Shown piece after piece: positions 15,787 through 24,184 of a stretch of DNA of 52,093 nt. The translations under genes and the position numbers were made by a program. Source of the DNA: Lentzea flava. GTDB lineage: Bacteria; Actinomycetota; Actinomycetes; Mycobacteriales; Pseudonocardiaceae. The notes under the pieces are model-generated. The model was given only the letters and a program-made list of their open reading frames with translations, was not told the DNA's origin and searched no databases. The stretch spans positions 1 to 52,093 of the forward strand of contig NZ_BMRE01000053.1 in assembly GCF_014648475.1 (NCBI RefSeq). Reading direction: 5' to 3'. Position 1 is the stretch's first letter. Each line of letters begins with the position of its first letter.

Positions 15787-18603
15787 ATGAAGTTGATGGC
15801 CGCATCACTCCTGGCGGGCGCACTGCTCACACCGTCCGGCCCCGTTGAGCCTGTAACCGTTTTCGTCGAGCTGACCTCGGTCGCAGCCGCCGACGCGGCG
15901 ACGGTTGCGCAGGCGCGTTCAGCCCGCGACACGACGTCGGCGCAGGCTTCTCGGGTGGTTTCCCGGTCAGGCGGCCGAGAGGTTGCCCGAACGGCCAACG
16001 CCGTACCCGGTGTCGTCCTCTCGACGGAAAAGTCGCGCCTGTCTGCTTTGTCGGCCATGCCGGAGGTGCGTGCCGTCCACCGGATGGTGCCGAAGAAGAT
16101 CGCCAACGCGCACGCCGTCCGTCTGACCCGGACTTCCGAGGTGTGGAAGTCGCTCGGACGCCTCGGGGACGGCGTGCGCATCGGTGTGATCGACACCGGC
16201 ATCGACTACCGGCACGCGGACTTCGGCGGCGGCTCGTACCCGAACGCGAAGGTCGTCGGCGGCCACGACTTCGCGGGTGACGCCTACACCGGGTCGTCGG
16301 GGTCCGTGCCGGAACCGGACGCCGACCCGCTGGACTGCGAGGGGCACGGCACGCACGTCGCGGGGACCGCGGCCGGGTTCGGCGTGAACCGCGACGGCTC
16401 GACGTATCGCGGGTCCTACTCGTCGATCGACCTCGACTCGCTGAGGATCGGGCCGGGAACCGCGCCCAAGGCGTTGCTCTACGCGTTGAAGGTGTTCGGG
16501 TGCAAGGGCAGCACGAACCTCACCGCGCAGGCGCTGGACTGGGCGCTCGACCCCAACGGCGACGGGGACTTCGCCGACCGGCTCGACGTGGTGAACCTGT
16601 CGCTGGGCAGCGACTTCGGCGCTTCCGACGACCCGGACTCGTTGTTCGTGCGCAAGCTGGTGCAGCACGGGGTGGTCGTCGTCGCCGCTGCCGGCAACGG
16701 TGGCGACCTCTACGACGTGGCGGGCTCGCCCGGCAACTCCGCCGAGGCGATCTCGGTGGCCAACAGCCGGGACGCGTTCTCGATGCTGGACGGGCTGGAG
16801 GCGGCAGGCAAGCAGTGGCCGGGGCAGTACAGCCTGAACTACAAGGAGTCCTTCGACCTCACGCGGCCCGTCGTGCGGCTTTCGTCCAATGTGGACGGAT
16901 GTCAGCCGATCTCGGAACCGCTGGACGGGAAGATCGTCTGGTTGGAGTGGGACGACAACGACGCCACGCGTGCCTGCGGTTCCGGTGCTCGCACGGACAA
17001 CGCGTGGAAGGCAGGGGCGGACGGCGTGTTGCTGCCCACCTCGCTGCCGGTGTTCGCGGCCAAGATCGCCGGAAACGCGCACATCCCGGTGTTCCAGCTG
17101 ACTTCGGGCGCGTCCACCGCTCTGCGCCCAGCACTGGAGGCCGGGACGTTGACGGTCCACCTGACCTCCGCGCTGAAGCTCGCGGCGCCGTCGGTGGACC
17201 CGTCGATCGCGGACACGATCACGCCTTCCTCGTCGCGGTCCCGTTCGTCGATCTCGGTGGCCGCGCCGGGTGACACGATCTTCTCCGCGGCTGCCGGGAC
17301 GGCCTCGGACGGTGCTTCGCTGGGCGGTACCTCGATGGCGTCGCCGCACGTCGCGGGGATCGCGGCACTGCTGCGCGAGGCTCATCCGCAGTGGACGGTC
17401 GCGGAGATCAAGGCCGCGCTGACGAACACCGCTTCCGGCGTGATCCGGTCCGCCGACGGCGTGCGGGAGGCACCGATGCGGGTCGGCGCCGGTCGCGTCG
17501 ACGGGCTCGCGGCGCTGTCGGCCGACGTGCTGGCGCTGGGCGACGCGTCGTTCGGCACGGTCGAGGTCGGTGGCCCGCTGCTGGACGGCCGAACGGTCCG
17601 GGTGGTGAACAAGGGATCCGCTCCTGTCCGCCTGCACGCCCGGTACGAGCCGATCACGTCGGTTCCCGGCGTGTCCTTCCAGGTCACTCCGCCGTACGTG
17701 GTGGTGCCGGCGGGTGGGTCGTCGCCGGTGAACGTGCAGCTGCGGATCTCGAACCCGGCGGCGTTGCGCAAGACGCCGGACCCCACGGTGTCGCTGGAGG
17801 ACGGGCGGCAGTTCCTGGCGGAGGCGTCCGGGCTGGTGATGTTCTCGGGCGACCGGTCGCTGCGGGTGCCGGTGTACGCGGCGCCGAAGCCGGTGTCGCG
17901 CCTGAGCGTCGTCGCCGGGCGGGTCGTCGGCCAGGGCCTCGACCAGCAGGACTACCGCGCGCGCATGACCGTCCTGCGGCTCGGCGCCCGCTCCGACCGG
18001 CTGCCGGACTGCGGGCAGGGCGTGCAGGACGACTGCGCCGTCAACCGCACGGCCCGCGGCGGCGACCTGAGGTACGTCGGCGCGACGGCGACGCCGGACC
18101 TGCTGGCGTTCGGCATCGCCACCTGGAACACGTGGACCAACCTCGGCAGCAACACCAAGCCTCAGGTCCGGTTCTCGGTGGGCGGCAAGGACTTCGTCAC
18201 CACGGCCGTGAAGCCGACGAACGCCGACGACGAGGTGACGGCCGACATCTGGCTGGCACGCACCGTCGTGGCAGGCACCGACGAGGTCGTGGACGAGCAG
18301 CCCCTGAACGGCCTGGACGGCAGCTCCGACACGAACGTGTTCGACAGCGACGTCGTGGTGCTGCCGGTGTCCCGGTCGGTGCTGCCGCAGGGCCCGGTGA
18401 CCTACACCGTCGGCGTAGACGGCCGTTACACCGCACCGGCGGACTCCGACGAGCTGATCGACGTTGCTCCTTCCGCCGTCTTCTCCTACGAGGTGCTCGT
18501 CCCGTCACTGTCCACTGTGGTCCATCCGGGTGATCGGGTTCCGGCTGGATCGTTGGTGCTGTTCCACCACAACGCAACGGGTAACCGCGCGCTGACCAGG
18601 TGA
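15787..18603 (+). CDS. Secreted subtilisin-like serine protease (S8)
   Basis: 938 aa from the ATG at 15787, chosen because GGAGGG lies 6 nt upstream and the product then starts with a compact signal peptide (MKLMAASLLAGALLTPSG). An inhibitor-like propeptide follows to about residue 105. The catalytic triad is D136 (VIDTGID), H187 (GHGTHVAG) and S516 (GGTSMASPH), with oxyanion N304 (AAGNGG). A PA-type insert sits between N304 and S516 at about 365-450. The C-terminal ~380 residues are beta-rich, Fn3-like modules. Extracellular, substrate unknown. It is divergent from the fucose operon. Confidence 0.93.
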   Translation: MKLMAASLLAGALLTPSGPVEPVTVFVELTSVAAADAATVAQARSARDTTSAQASRVVSRSGGREVARTANAVPGVVLSTEKSRLSALSAMPEVRAVHRMVPKKIANAHAVRLTRTSEVWKSLGRLGDGVRIGVIDTGIDYRHADFGGGSYPNAKVVGGHDFAGDAYTGSSGSVPEPDADPLDCEGHGTHVAGTAAGFGVNRDGSTYRGSYSSIDLDSLRIGPGTAPKALLYALKVFGCKGSTNLTAQALDWALDPNGDGDFADRLDVVNLSLGSDFGASDDPDSLFVRKLVQHGVVVVAAAGNGGDLYDVAGSPGNSAEAISVANSRDAFSMLDGLEAAGKQWPGQYSLNYKESFDLTRPVVRLSSNVDGCQPISEPLDGKIVWLEWDDNDATRACGSGARTDNAWKAGADGVLLPTSLPVFAAKIAGNAHIPVFQLTSGASTALRPALEAGTLTVHLTSALKLAAPSVDPSIADTITPSSSRSRSSISVAAPGDTIFSAAAGTASDGASLGGTSMASPHVAGIAALLREAHPQWTVAEIKAALTNTASGVIRSADGVREAPMRVGAGRVDGLAALSADVLALGDASFGTVEVGGPLLDGRTVRVVNKGSAPVRLHARYEPITSVPGVSFQVTPPYVVVPAGGSSPVNVQLRISNPAALRKTPDPTVSLEDGRQFLAEASGLVMFSGDRSLRVPVYAAPKPVSRLSVVAGRVVGQGLDQQDYRARMTVLRLGARSDRLPDCGQGVQDDCAVNRTARGGDLRYVGATATPDLLAFGIATWNTWTNLGSNTKPQVRFSVGGKDFVTTAVKPTNADDEVTADIWLARTVVAGTDEVVDEQPLNGLDGSSDTNVFDSDVVVLPVSRSVLPQGPVTYTVGVDGRYTAPADSDELIDVAPSAVFSYEVLVPSLSTVVHPGDRVPAGSLVLFHHNATGNRALTR

Positions 18604-18654
18604 CACCCGGTTGGGCGTGCCCCAGCGGAGCGTCTCTCGGCATACTCGGTCGAT

Positions 18655-19572
18655 ATGGATCTGGTGGTCGGACTCGACGCGGGCGGCACGTCGACCAGGG
18701 CGTTGGTGCTGGACCTCGAGGGCGCCCGCCTGGGCCAGGGCGTGGCGGGCGGCGCGAACCCGAACTCGCACCCGCCCTCGGTCGCCGCGGCCCACATAGG
18801 CGAGGCGCTGGCCGAAGCCCTGGACGGCCTCGACTCCCGCAAGGTCCGCTCCGGCGTCCTGGGCATGGCAGGCGCCTCGAAGATGTCCGACCCCGCGGTC
18901 CTGGAACTCTTCCAGCAGGCCTGGGAAGGCGCGGGCCTGCACTGCCCGATGCGCGTGATCACCGACTGCGAGGCCGCGTTCGCCACCGGCACGTCGTCCC
19001 CGGACGGCACGGTCCTGGTGGCGGGCACGGGTTCCATCGCCGGGCGCGTGGAGGGCCACCGCATGGTCGCCCAGTCCGGCGGCTACGGCTGGCTGATCGG
19101 CGACGACGGCTCGGCGTTCTGGCTGGGCCGCGAAGCCGTGCGCGCGACGCTGCGGCTGCTGGACCTCGACGCCCCGCTCGAAGGCCTCGCCACGGCGGTG
19201 CTGACCGCCGCCGGAGCACGCACCCGCGGTCAGCTGATCAACGCGGTCAACGCCAGGCCGCCCATCGCGCTGGCCCAGTTCGCCCCTCTGGTCAGTGCCG
19301 CCTACCACCACGGCGATCCCGAAGCGCTGACGATCGTGGCCTCGGCCGCCCGGCTGCTCGCCAACACGGCTTCTGCTGTCCGCTCACCGTCCGACACCTC
19401 CCCGATCGTGCTGGTCGGCTCGCTGATCAAGACCCCCGTCGGCACGCATCTGAAGCAGGAGCTGCTCACTCGCTGCAACGCTCAGGTGATCATGGCGACC
19501 GAGGGGGCGGCGGGTGCGGCCTGGCTCGCGGCCGTCGACGTGCTCGGACCGGGGGCTCCACGCCCGGCCTAG
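18655..19572 (+). CDS. BadF/BadG-family ATPase, probable N-acetylglucosamine kinase
   Basis: 305 aa, actin-like ATPase fold. The phosphate-1 motif is GLDAGGTSTRALVLD at the N-terminus, phosphate-2 VAGTGSIAG near residue 123, and the GGYGWLIGDDGSAFWLG segment is typical of GlcNAc kinases of the NAGK group. It would phosphorylate GlcNAc (or a related amino sugar) to the 6-phosphate, the substrate of NagA encoded at the left of the window. 51 nt separate it from the subtilase gene. The exact sugar is inferred. Confidence 0.8.
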   Translation: MDLVVGLDAGGTSTRALVLDLEGARLGQGVAGGANPNSHPPSVAAAHIGEALAEALDGLDSRKVRSGVLGMAGASKMSDPAVLELFQQAWEGAGLHCPMRVITDCEAAFATGTSSPDGTVLVAGTGSIAGRVEGHRMVAQSGGYGWLIGDDGSAFWLGREAVRATLRLLDLDAPLEGLATAVLTAAGARTRGQLINAVNARPPIALAQFAPLVSAAYHHGDPEALTIVASAARLLANTASAVRSPSDTSPIVLVGSLIKTPVGTHLKQELLTRCNAQVIMATEGAAGAAWLAAVDVLGPGAPRPA

Positions 19573-20621
19573 TCCGCCAACAGCCGGCGCACGTGTGCCA
19601 GGACTTCGTCCTCCCGCCCCGACAGCCAGGTCACCACGGCATCCGCGAACTGGAGAGCGTTCGGATCGCCCAGCTCCGTGAAGACGGCCCGCACCGCGGC
19701 AGCGCGTTCGTCCGACGGCGGGTGGGTCCGCTCGATCACTCCGTCGGGCAGGTCGTAGATCTCCTGCTGCACCCTGGTGATGAGGTGGTCCAGCGCCAGG
19801 AAGAGGAACGGTCCGGCGACCGCGAGCGCTCGGTGCAGGAAATCCGCCGACGGGTCCAGGCCGCGCAACAACAGCAGCGCCGCCAGCTCGTCCGCCTCGT
19901 GCTCTCGGCGCAGGCTCTCGGCCCGCCAGTCCCGGATGTCGTGGTGCCCCGTCGTCTCGTGCAGGTGTCCGGCGAGGAGATGGCCGAACTCGTGGCCCAC
20001 GGTGAAGTTCACGGCAGAACTGGCCATGAGGAAGCCGAACATGCCCCGTTCGTCGAACGGTGTCGACAACCGTTCGGGCAGGCGCACGCCGTCCTGGGCC
20101 AGGTAGGTGACCAACGACTCCGCGAACACGGTGGTGGCCGAGACGCGCTGCTGTTCCTGGCTCGGTGTCGCCGTCGCCCTGGTGATGCGCCCGTCGGGCG
20201 TCCTGCCGAACGTCAGCAGGGAAGCGCCGATCGCCGTGCCCACCCGATCGAGCAGTGTCAGCAGGCCGGTGTTGAGCAGAATCAGCGTGCCGGTCCGGCC
20301 TGCCACTGCCTGCGCGTTGAACGACCGGTGCGGGTATTCGCCGACGTACACCTCACCCGGCAGTTCGAGGCCGCCTGCGGCCAGCGCCCTGCGGATGTTC
20401 TGGTGGGCCTCGTCGAACCGGTTGTGGTACGGCTGCCGGTAGTCGTTCGCCCGGAGTTCGTCGAGGAAGTCGTTCCCGAGGAACTCGCGATCGGTCTCGC
20501 TGAGCCGCTCGACGAACTCGCGGACGAGTTCGGGATCCGGGGGATCGAGCAGGTGCGCGAACCCGTGGCGGGCCAGCAGGTCGCGGTACTCCTGCTCCAC
20601 GGGAGAGGGCGGGCCGGTCAC
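19569..20621 (-). CDS. HExxH metallopeptidase-like protein, last gene of an unexplained trio
   Basis: 350 aa. A zincin motif H210-E-F-G-H214 (GHEFGHLLAGH) is followed by E242-x-D (HEADELAALL), as in M48-like peptidases, where the later Glu is the third zinc ligand. No transmembrane segment or signal is evident, so a cytosolic peptidase is likely. The start is the GTG at 20621 (GTGA overlap with the TPR gene, GGGAG 5 nt upstream). Its stop shares a CTAG with the convergent kinase gene. The substrate is unknown; the coupled TPR protein is an obvious partner. Confidence 0.75.
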   Translation of the reverse strand: MTGPPSPVEQEYRDLLARHGFAHLLDPPDPELVREFVERLSETDREFLGNDFLDELRANDYRQPYHNRFDEAHQNIRRALAAGGLELPGEVYVGEYPHRSFNAQAVAGRTGTLILLNTGLLTLLDRVGTAIGASLLTFGRTPDGRITRATATPSQEQQRVSATTVFAESLVTYLAQDGVRLPERLSTPFDERGMFGFLMASSAVNFTVGHEFGHLLAGHLHETTGHHDIRDWRAESLRREHEADELAALLLLRGLDPSADFLHRALAVAGPFLFLALDHLITRVQQEIYDLPDGVIERTHPPSDERAAAVRAVFTELGDPNALQFADAVVTWLSGREDEVLAHVRRLLAD

Positions 20622-21652
20622 CTGGACTCCCTCGCGGCGCGGACGGCGATCTCCGGATTCTCGGAGTGCTCGGCGATCCGGTAGAACTTGCGGGCCCTCC
20701 GGCGCTTGCCCCGGTGCGCCCAGTACCGCCCCAGGTTGAACGCCGCCAGCCTGCTCGTCTCCAGAGCGCCGCAGCTGTGGGCGTAGTCCCACAGCTCACG
20801 GGCCCGCTCCCAGTTCCCGGCCTCCTCCTCCAGCGCGCCGAGGTTCAGCGCGGCGTCGGGCGAGGCCACCTCGTCCTCGAGCGCGATCACGCGTTCGTAG
20901 GCGTCGCGAGCTCCGGTGCGGTCGCCTCGGTCGTGGCGCGACATGCCGACGCGGAGAGCGGCCAGCGCCTGCAAGGAGCCTGTGCCGCAGTCCACGGCTC
21001 GCTGGTACGCCCGCTCCGCGGCGTCGACCTCGCCGATCTTCTGGCGGGCGCTGCCGAGGAGGAGGTTCGCCGCCGCCCGCAGCTCCGCGTCCGGCGCGTC
21101 CGCTGCCTGCCGGTACCACCGCGCGGCGGACCGGTGGTCCTGCTCCGACTCCCAGAGCTGCCCGAGGCGCAGCGCGGCCTGGAACGACTCCCGGCCACCG
21201 GTGCCGGCGCACACCTCGAACGCACGCCTGGCCTGGTCGAGGCGACCGTCCTGCTCAGCCTTGTCACCGACGGTGAACGCGACGCCGGCCTGCGCCGAGT
21301 CCGTGATCAGCCGGCACATCCGCTGCTTCTCCTGATCGGCTTGCTCGGCCAGCTGCCGGCGCAACCGCTGCGCAGCGCTCGAAGTACCGCGCGAGGCGTT
21401 CTCCTGCTTGCCACCGAACCCTGCGTACCCGCCGTCCGGCCCGGTCGCGAGGTTCCACGTCCCGGTGCCGCTCTCGACGTGCTGGATGTCGACCGTGTCC
21501 GCGACCAGGTAGAACTCCTCGGTGCGCACCCCGCACAGCGGGCACGTCGTCCCGGCGACGGACAGGATGAAATCCCTGCTCTGGCTCTCGTTGTGCACCA
21601 CGCGGTAGGCCACGCAGTGGAAGCACTCGCAGGACATCGCGCCCAACAGCAC
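20618..21652 (-). CDS. Zinc-ribbon and tetratricopeptide-repeat protein
   Basis: 344 aa. The N-terminus carries four or five cysteines arranged as a zinc ribbon (C8-E-C10-FH-C13 and C37-PL-C40). After a polar linker, residues 120-340 are tandem TPR/Sel1-like helices (AALRLGQLWESEQDHRSAARWY, AANLLLGSARQKIGEVDAAERAY and so on). The GTG at 21652 has GGGGGA 4 nt upstream; ATG 21637 is an alternative. It is translationally coupled to the metallopeptidase gene and probably acts as a sensor or adaptor for it (inference). Confidence 0.75.
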   Translation of the reverse strand: MLLGAMSCECFHCVAYRVVHNESQSRDFILSVAGTTCPLCGVRTEEFYLVADTVDIQHVESGTGTWNLATGPDGGYAGFGGKQENASRGTSSAAQRLRRQLAEQADQEKQRMCRLITDSAQAGVAFTVGDKAEQDGRLDQARRAFEVCAGTGGRESFQAALRLGQLWESEQDHRSAARWYRQAADAPDAELRAAANLLLGSARQKIGEVDAAERAYQRAVDCGTGSLQALAALRVGMSRHDRGDRTGARDAYERVIALEDEVASPDAALNLGALEEEAGNWERARELWDYAHSCGALETSRLAAFNLGRYWAHRGKRRRARKFYRIAEHSENPEIAVRAARESR

Positions 21653-21667
21653 CAGTTCCCCCAGCGG

Positions 21668-22096
21668 TCACTTCCGGTCGACGCGCCACCGGCCTGCCGC
21701 CTCGTCCCAGAAGATCCGGACCTTGTCCGGCTTCTTCCGGTTCTTGGCCGTGAGCCCGTCGAGATCGAGTTCGGCGAGGGCGCGGATCGCCTCGTCCGAC
21801 ATGTCCGGCTTGGCGTACAGGACCGCCTTCGCACCGGGGTCGTCGTCCTTGACGATGAGCAGTTGTCCGGGACCGTCACCGCTCTTCGTCCGCGCCTCCC
21901 GGAACAGACGCCGCAGCAGCGTCCGGGTCGCGTCGTAGGAGTCCTGGGCCGCCCTCTTCGCCAGCTCCTGCACGAACGGCACGATCGCAGCGGTCATCAC
22001 CGCCGTCGTGATCATGGTCCCCAGTGCCTGAGGCGGCTTGTCCTGCGCGGCAACCACCGGATCCCGATCCTCAGATCGTTGATCTTCCACCGTCAT
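21668..22096 (-). CDS. Small single-pass membrane protein of the TPR/metallopeptidase unit
   Basis: 142 aa from the ATG at 22096 (GGGAGGGG upstream). After a charged N-terminus, one hydrophobic helix spans about residues 25-45 (ALGTMITTAVMTAAIVPFVQEL). It is followed by a basic amphipathic helix (YDATRTLLRRLFREAR) and a compact alpha/beta C-terminal domain rich in Asp and Lys. No family recognised. It lies 15 nt before the TPR gene on the same strand, so the three genes form one transcription unit. Confidence 0.65.
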   Translation of the reverse strand: MTVEDQRSEDRDPVVAAQDKPPQALGTMITTAVMTAAIVPFVQELAKRAAQDSYDATRTLLRRLFREARTKSGDGPGQLLIVKDDDPGAKAVLYAKPDMSDEAIRALAELDLDGLTAKNRKKPDKVRIFWDEAAGRWRVDRK

Positions 22097-22189
22097 GGGC
22101 TCCCCTCCCACTGAGGTTGTCACCCATCGTGACGGTTTGTCCGGCAAATCCGCAATCACGTGAGGCGTGAGTGCATGGAGCCTGGACAG

Positions 22190-22831
22190 CTAAGAGGCGG
22201 GCACCTGCGGATGCCGGAAGCCGGGATGGCCCGCGGGCAGCGCCCGCCGCAGCAGCCATCCCGACACCAGGATGCAGACGATCTGCAGCGGCCACGACAG
22301 CACCGCCCGCACCGTGGCGAGCCAGACGACCTGGGCGTCGAGCCACAACGGCGTGAACACGGCGACCCGCAGCACGTACTGCCCCACCCAGGCCCACGAC
22401 GCGACTGAGTAGGCGCGCAGAAGGGCAGGATCTCGACGCCACCGCGTCTTCTGGCCCAGCAACGTCCCCACCACGACGCCGAGCAACGGCCAGCGCACCG
22501 CGATCGAGCCCGCCCACGCCAGGGCCGAGGCCACGTTGGACAGCAGCTGGATGAGGAAGAAGTCCTCGACGCGCCCGGTGTAGAGCGCGATCAGCGACGC
22601 CGCCACGACGAGCAGCACCGACAGCACCACGGCACGGGGTTTCTCGCCGCGCACGAAGCGCACGACGCCGATGACCACGCCGCACAGCACGGCGGCGACG
22701 GCTCCCGCGCCGATCGAGTGGCCCCACAGCAGCCAGCCCGCGACGAACGCCAGAGGCGGCAGGGAGGCGTCGAGGGCGCCGCCCCGGCCTCCGAGCAGTG
22801 ATGCGAGCGACTCCTGGCGCACGTCCGTCAT
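22190..22831 (-). CDS. DUF3159 membrane protein
   Basis: 213 aa with about six membrane helices. The DUF3159 hallmarks are visible: LLGGRGGALDASLPPLAFVAG at the N-terminus, a central VGTLLGQKTRWRRDPALLRAYS segment, and a final LVSGWLLRRALP helix. The family is actinobacterial and its function is unknown. An inverted repeat resembling part of an iron box lies 14 nt upstream of the ATG. Confidence 0.9.
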   Translation of the reverse strand: MTDVRQESLASLLGGRGGALDASLPPLAFVAGWLLWGHSIGAGAVAAVLCGVVIGVVRFVRGEKPRAVVLSVLLVVAASLIALYTGRVEDFFLIQLLSNVASALAWAGSIAVRWPLLGVVVGTLLGQKTRWRRDPALLRAYSVASWAWVGQYVLRVAVFTPLWLDAQVVWLATVRAVLSWPLQIVCILVSGWLLRRALPAGHPGFRHPQVPAS

Positions 22832-22844
22832 GCTTCCAGACTGC

Positions 22845-22860
22845 CTTAGGTGAACCTAAG
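22845..22860 (-). promoter_or_regulatory. Inverted repeat CTTAGGTGAACCTAAG upstream of the DUF3159 gene
   Basis: A 7-bp inverted repeat with a 2-nt spacer. On the minus strand the extended sequence contains AGGTTCACCTAA, matching the right two-thirds of the DtxR/DmdR iron-box consensus (TTAGG-N9-CCTAA), but the half-site spacing is not canonical. It sits between the DUF3159 gene and the ROK operon and could act on either. Confidence 0.3.
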
Positions 22861-22925
22861 TCAGGTAACGGACCCATATCGGGGATTGACCGCGGTGAAC
22901 CAGGTCACTACCGTCTACGGAAATC

Positions 22926-22944
22926 GTCTGGAAAGTTAACAGAC
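22926..22944. promoter_or_regulatory. GTCTG-N9-CAGAC operator candidate before the ROK gene
   Basis: GTCTG (22926-22930) and CAGAC (22940-22944) flank GAAAGTTAA, giving a dyad whose right arm ends 12 nt before the ROK start and just upstream of the AGGAG ribosome site. ROK repressors commonly bind their own operon promoter, so this is a candidate autoregulatory site. Confidence 0.4.
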
Positions 22945-22956
22945 AGGAGCGACCTA

Positions 22957-24168
22957 ATGCGTGCCGGAAGCCCACGACTGCTGCGGGAGATCAACGACCG
23001 CGCAGCCATCGAGGCTCTGCTGCGCAACGGGCCGCTGACCAGGTCGGAGTTGGAGGGCCTGATCGGTCTCTCCAAGCCGGCGACCGCACAGCTGCTCACC
23101 CGGCTGGAAACCGCCGACACCGTGGTCCGCAACGGACTGCGCGGTGGTGGACGCGGGCCTCGTGCCCAGCTGTGGTCGGTCAACGGGGCCCTCGCGCACA
23201 TCGCGGCAGTCGACCTCACCCCCGAGACGGTCGACATCGCGATCGCGGACATCTCCGGCACCGTGCTCACCGAGCACAAGGCGCCGATGCCCGCCAAGCA
23301 CGGTGTGCTCGAGGCGTTCGTGAGCGCGGTCGGCAAGGCGTGCGGGCAGGCAGGCCTGCAGCCCGACCAGCTGCTGCACGTCGTGGTGGGCTGTCCCGGC
23401 GCGGTGAACCCCGCGAACGGCGAGCTCGCCTACGCGCCACATCTGCCCGGCTGGTGCGGTTTCGACATGCCCGGCCGGTTGCGGGAGCAGCTCGCGACCT
23501 CGGTGAGCGTCGAGAACGACGTCAACCTCGTCGCGCTGGAGGAGATGGTCGCCGGACGGGCCACCGAGGTGCGCGACTTCGTCGTCATCTGGCCCGCCGA
23601 CCTCGTCGGTGCCGCCGTCGTGATCAACGGAGTGCTGCTCAAGGGCGCTTCCGGTGGTGCGGGCGAGATCGACGGGCTGATGATCCCGGACCGCGCCTCC
23701 GCCGACACCGACACCGACCGCTCCGGCGGCACGTTCGGTGAGCTGCTCAGCAACGCATCGATCTGCAGGCTCGCCAGGGCTCACGGGCTCGCCGCGCGCA
23801 ACGGTCACGGTGCCGTGCGCAAGGCGCTGGCCGCGGGGCCGGCGGGCCGGGAGTTCCTGGTCGATCTCGCCAGGCGCATCGCCACGGGCGTGGCCAGCGT
23901 CGTCGCGGTGCTCGACCCGGAACTCATCCTCCTGTCCGGCGACATCGCCCAGGCAGGGGGAGCCACGCTGAACGATCTCGTCGCCGCGGAACTGCGGCAA
24001 CTGGTGGTGCCGAGGACGCCTGTCCAGCTGGCCCTGGTGACCGGGAAGCCGGTGCGCAGCGGCGCACTGCACTCGGCGCTGGCCGTCGCACGCGAGCAGG
24101 TGTTCGGCCTGCCGGCAGCCACCACGGCTCCATTCCGCGGCCCTGTGGTCGCCGGGTCCCCACGTTGA
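22957..24168 (+). CDS. ROK-family transcriptional regulator of the ABC/GH4 sugar operon
   Basis: 403 aa from the ATG at 22957 (AGGAG 7-8 nt upstream). The N-terminal MarR-like winged HTH covers residues 10-75 (IEALLRNGPLTRSELEGLIGLSKPA). The ROK domain follows with VGCPGAVNP and VENDVNLVALEE. The usual ROK zinc-binding element (GH followed by CxCGxxGC) is absent: the site reads GGAGEIDGLMIP and then a polar stretch with no cysteines. It is therefore a regulator, probably not a sugar kinase. It is the first gene of a six-gene operon and presumably binds the imported sugar. Confidence 0.88.
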   Translation: MRAGSPRLLREINDRAAIEALLRNGPLTRSELEGLIGLSKPATAQLLTRLETADTVVRNGLRGGGRGPRAQLWSVNGALAHIAAVDLTPETVDIAIADISGTVLTEHKAPMPAKHGVLEAFVSAVGKACGQAGLQPDQLLHVVVGCPGAVNPANGELAYAPHLPGWCGFDMPGRLREQLATSVSVENDVNLVALEEMVAGRATEVRDFVVIWPADLVGAAVVINGVLLKGASGGAGEIDGLMIPDRASADTDTDRSGGTFGELLSNASICRLARAHGLAARNGHGAVRKALAAGPAGREFLVDLARRIATGVASVVAVLDPELILLSGDIAQAGGATLNDLVAAELRQLVVPRTPVQLALVTGKPVRSGALHSALAVAREQVFGLPAATTAPFRGPVVAGSPR

Positions 24169-24184
24169 TCGAGAAGGAGTGCAC

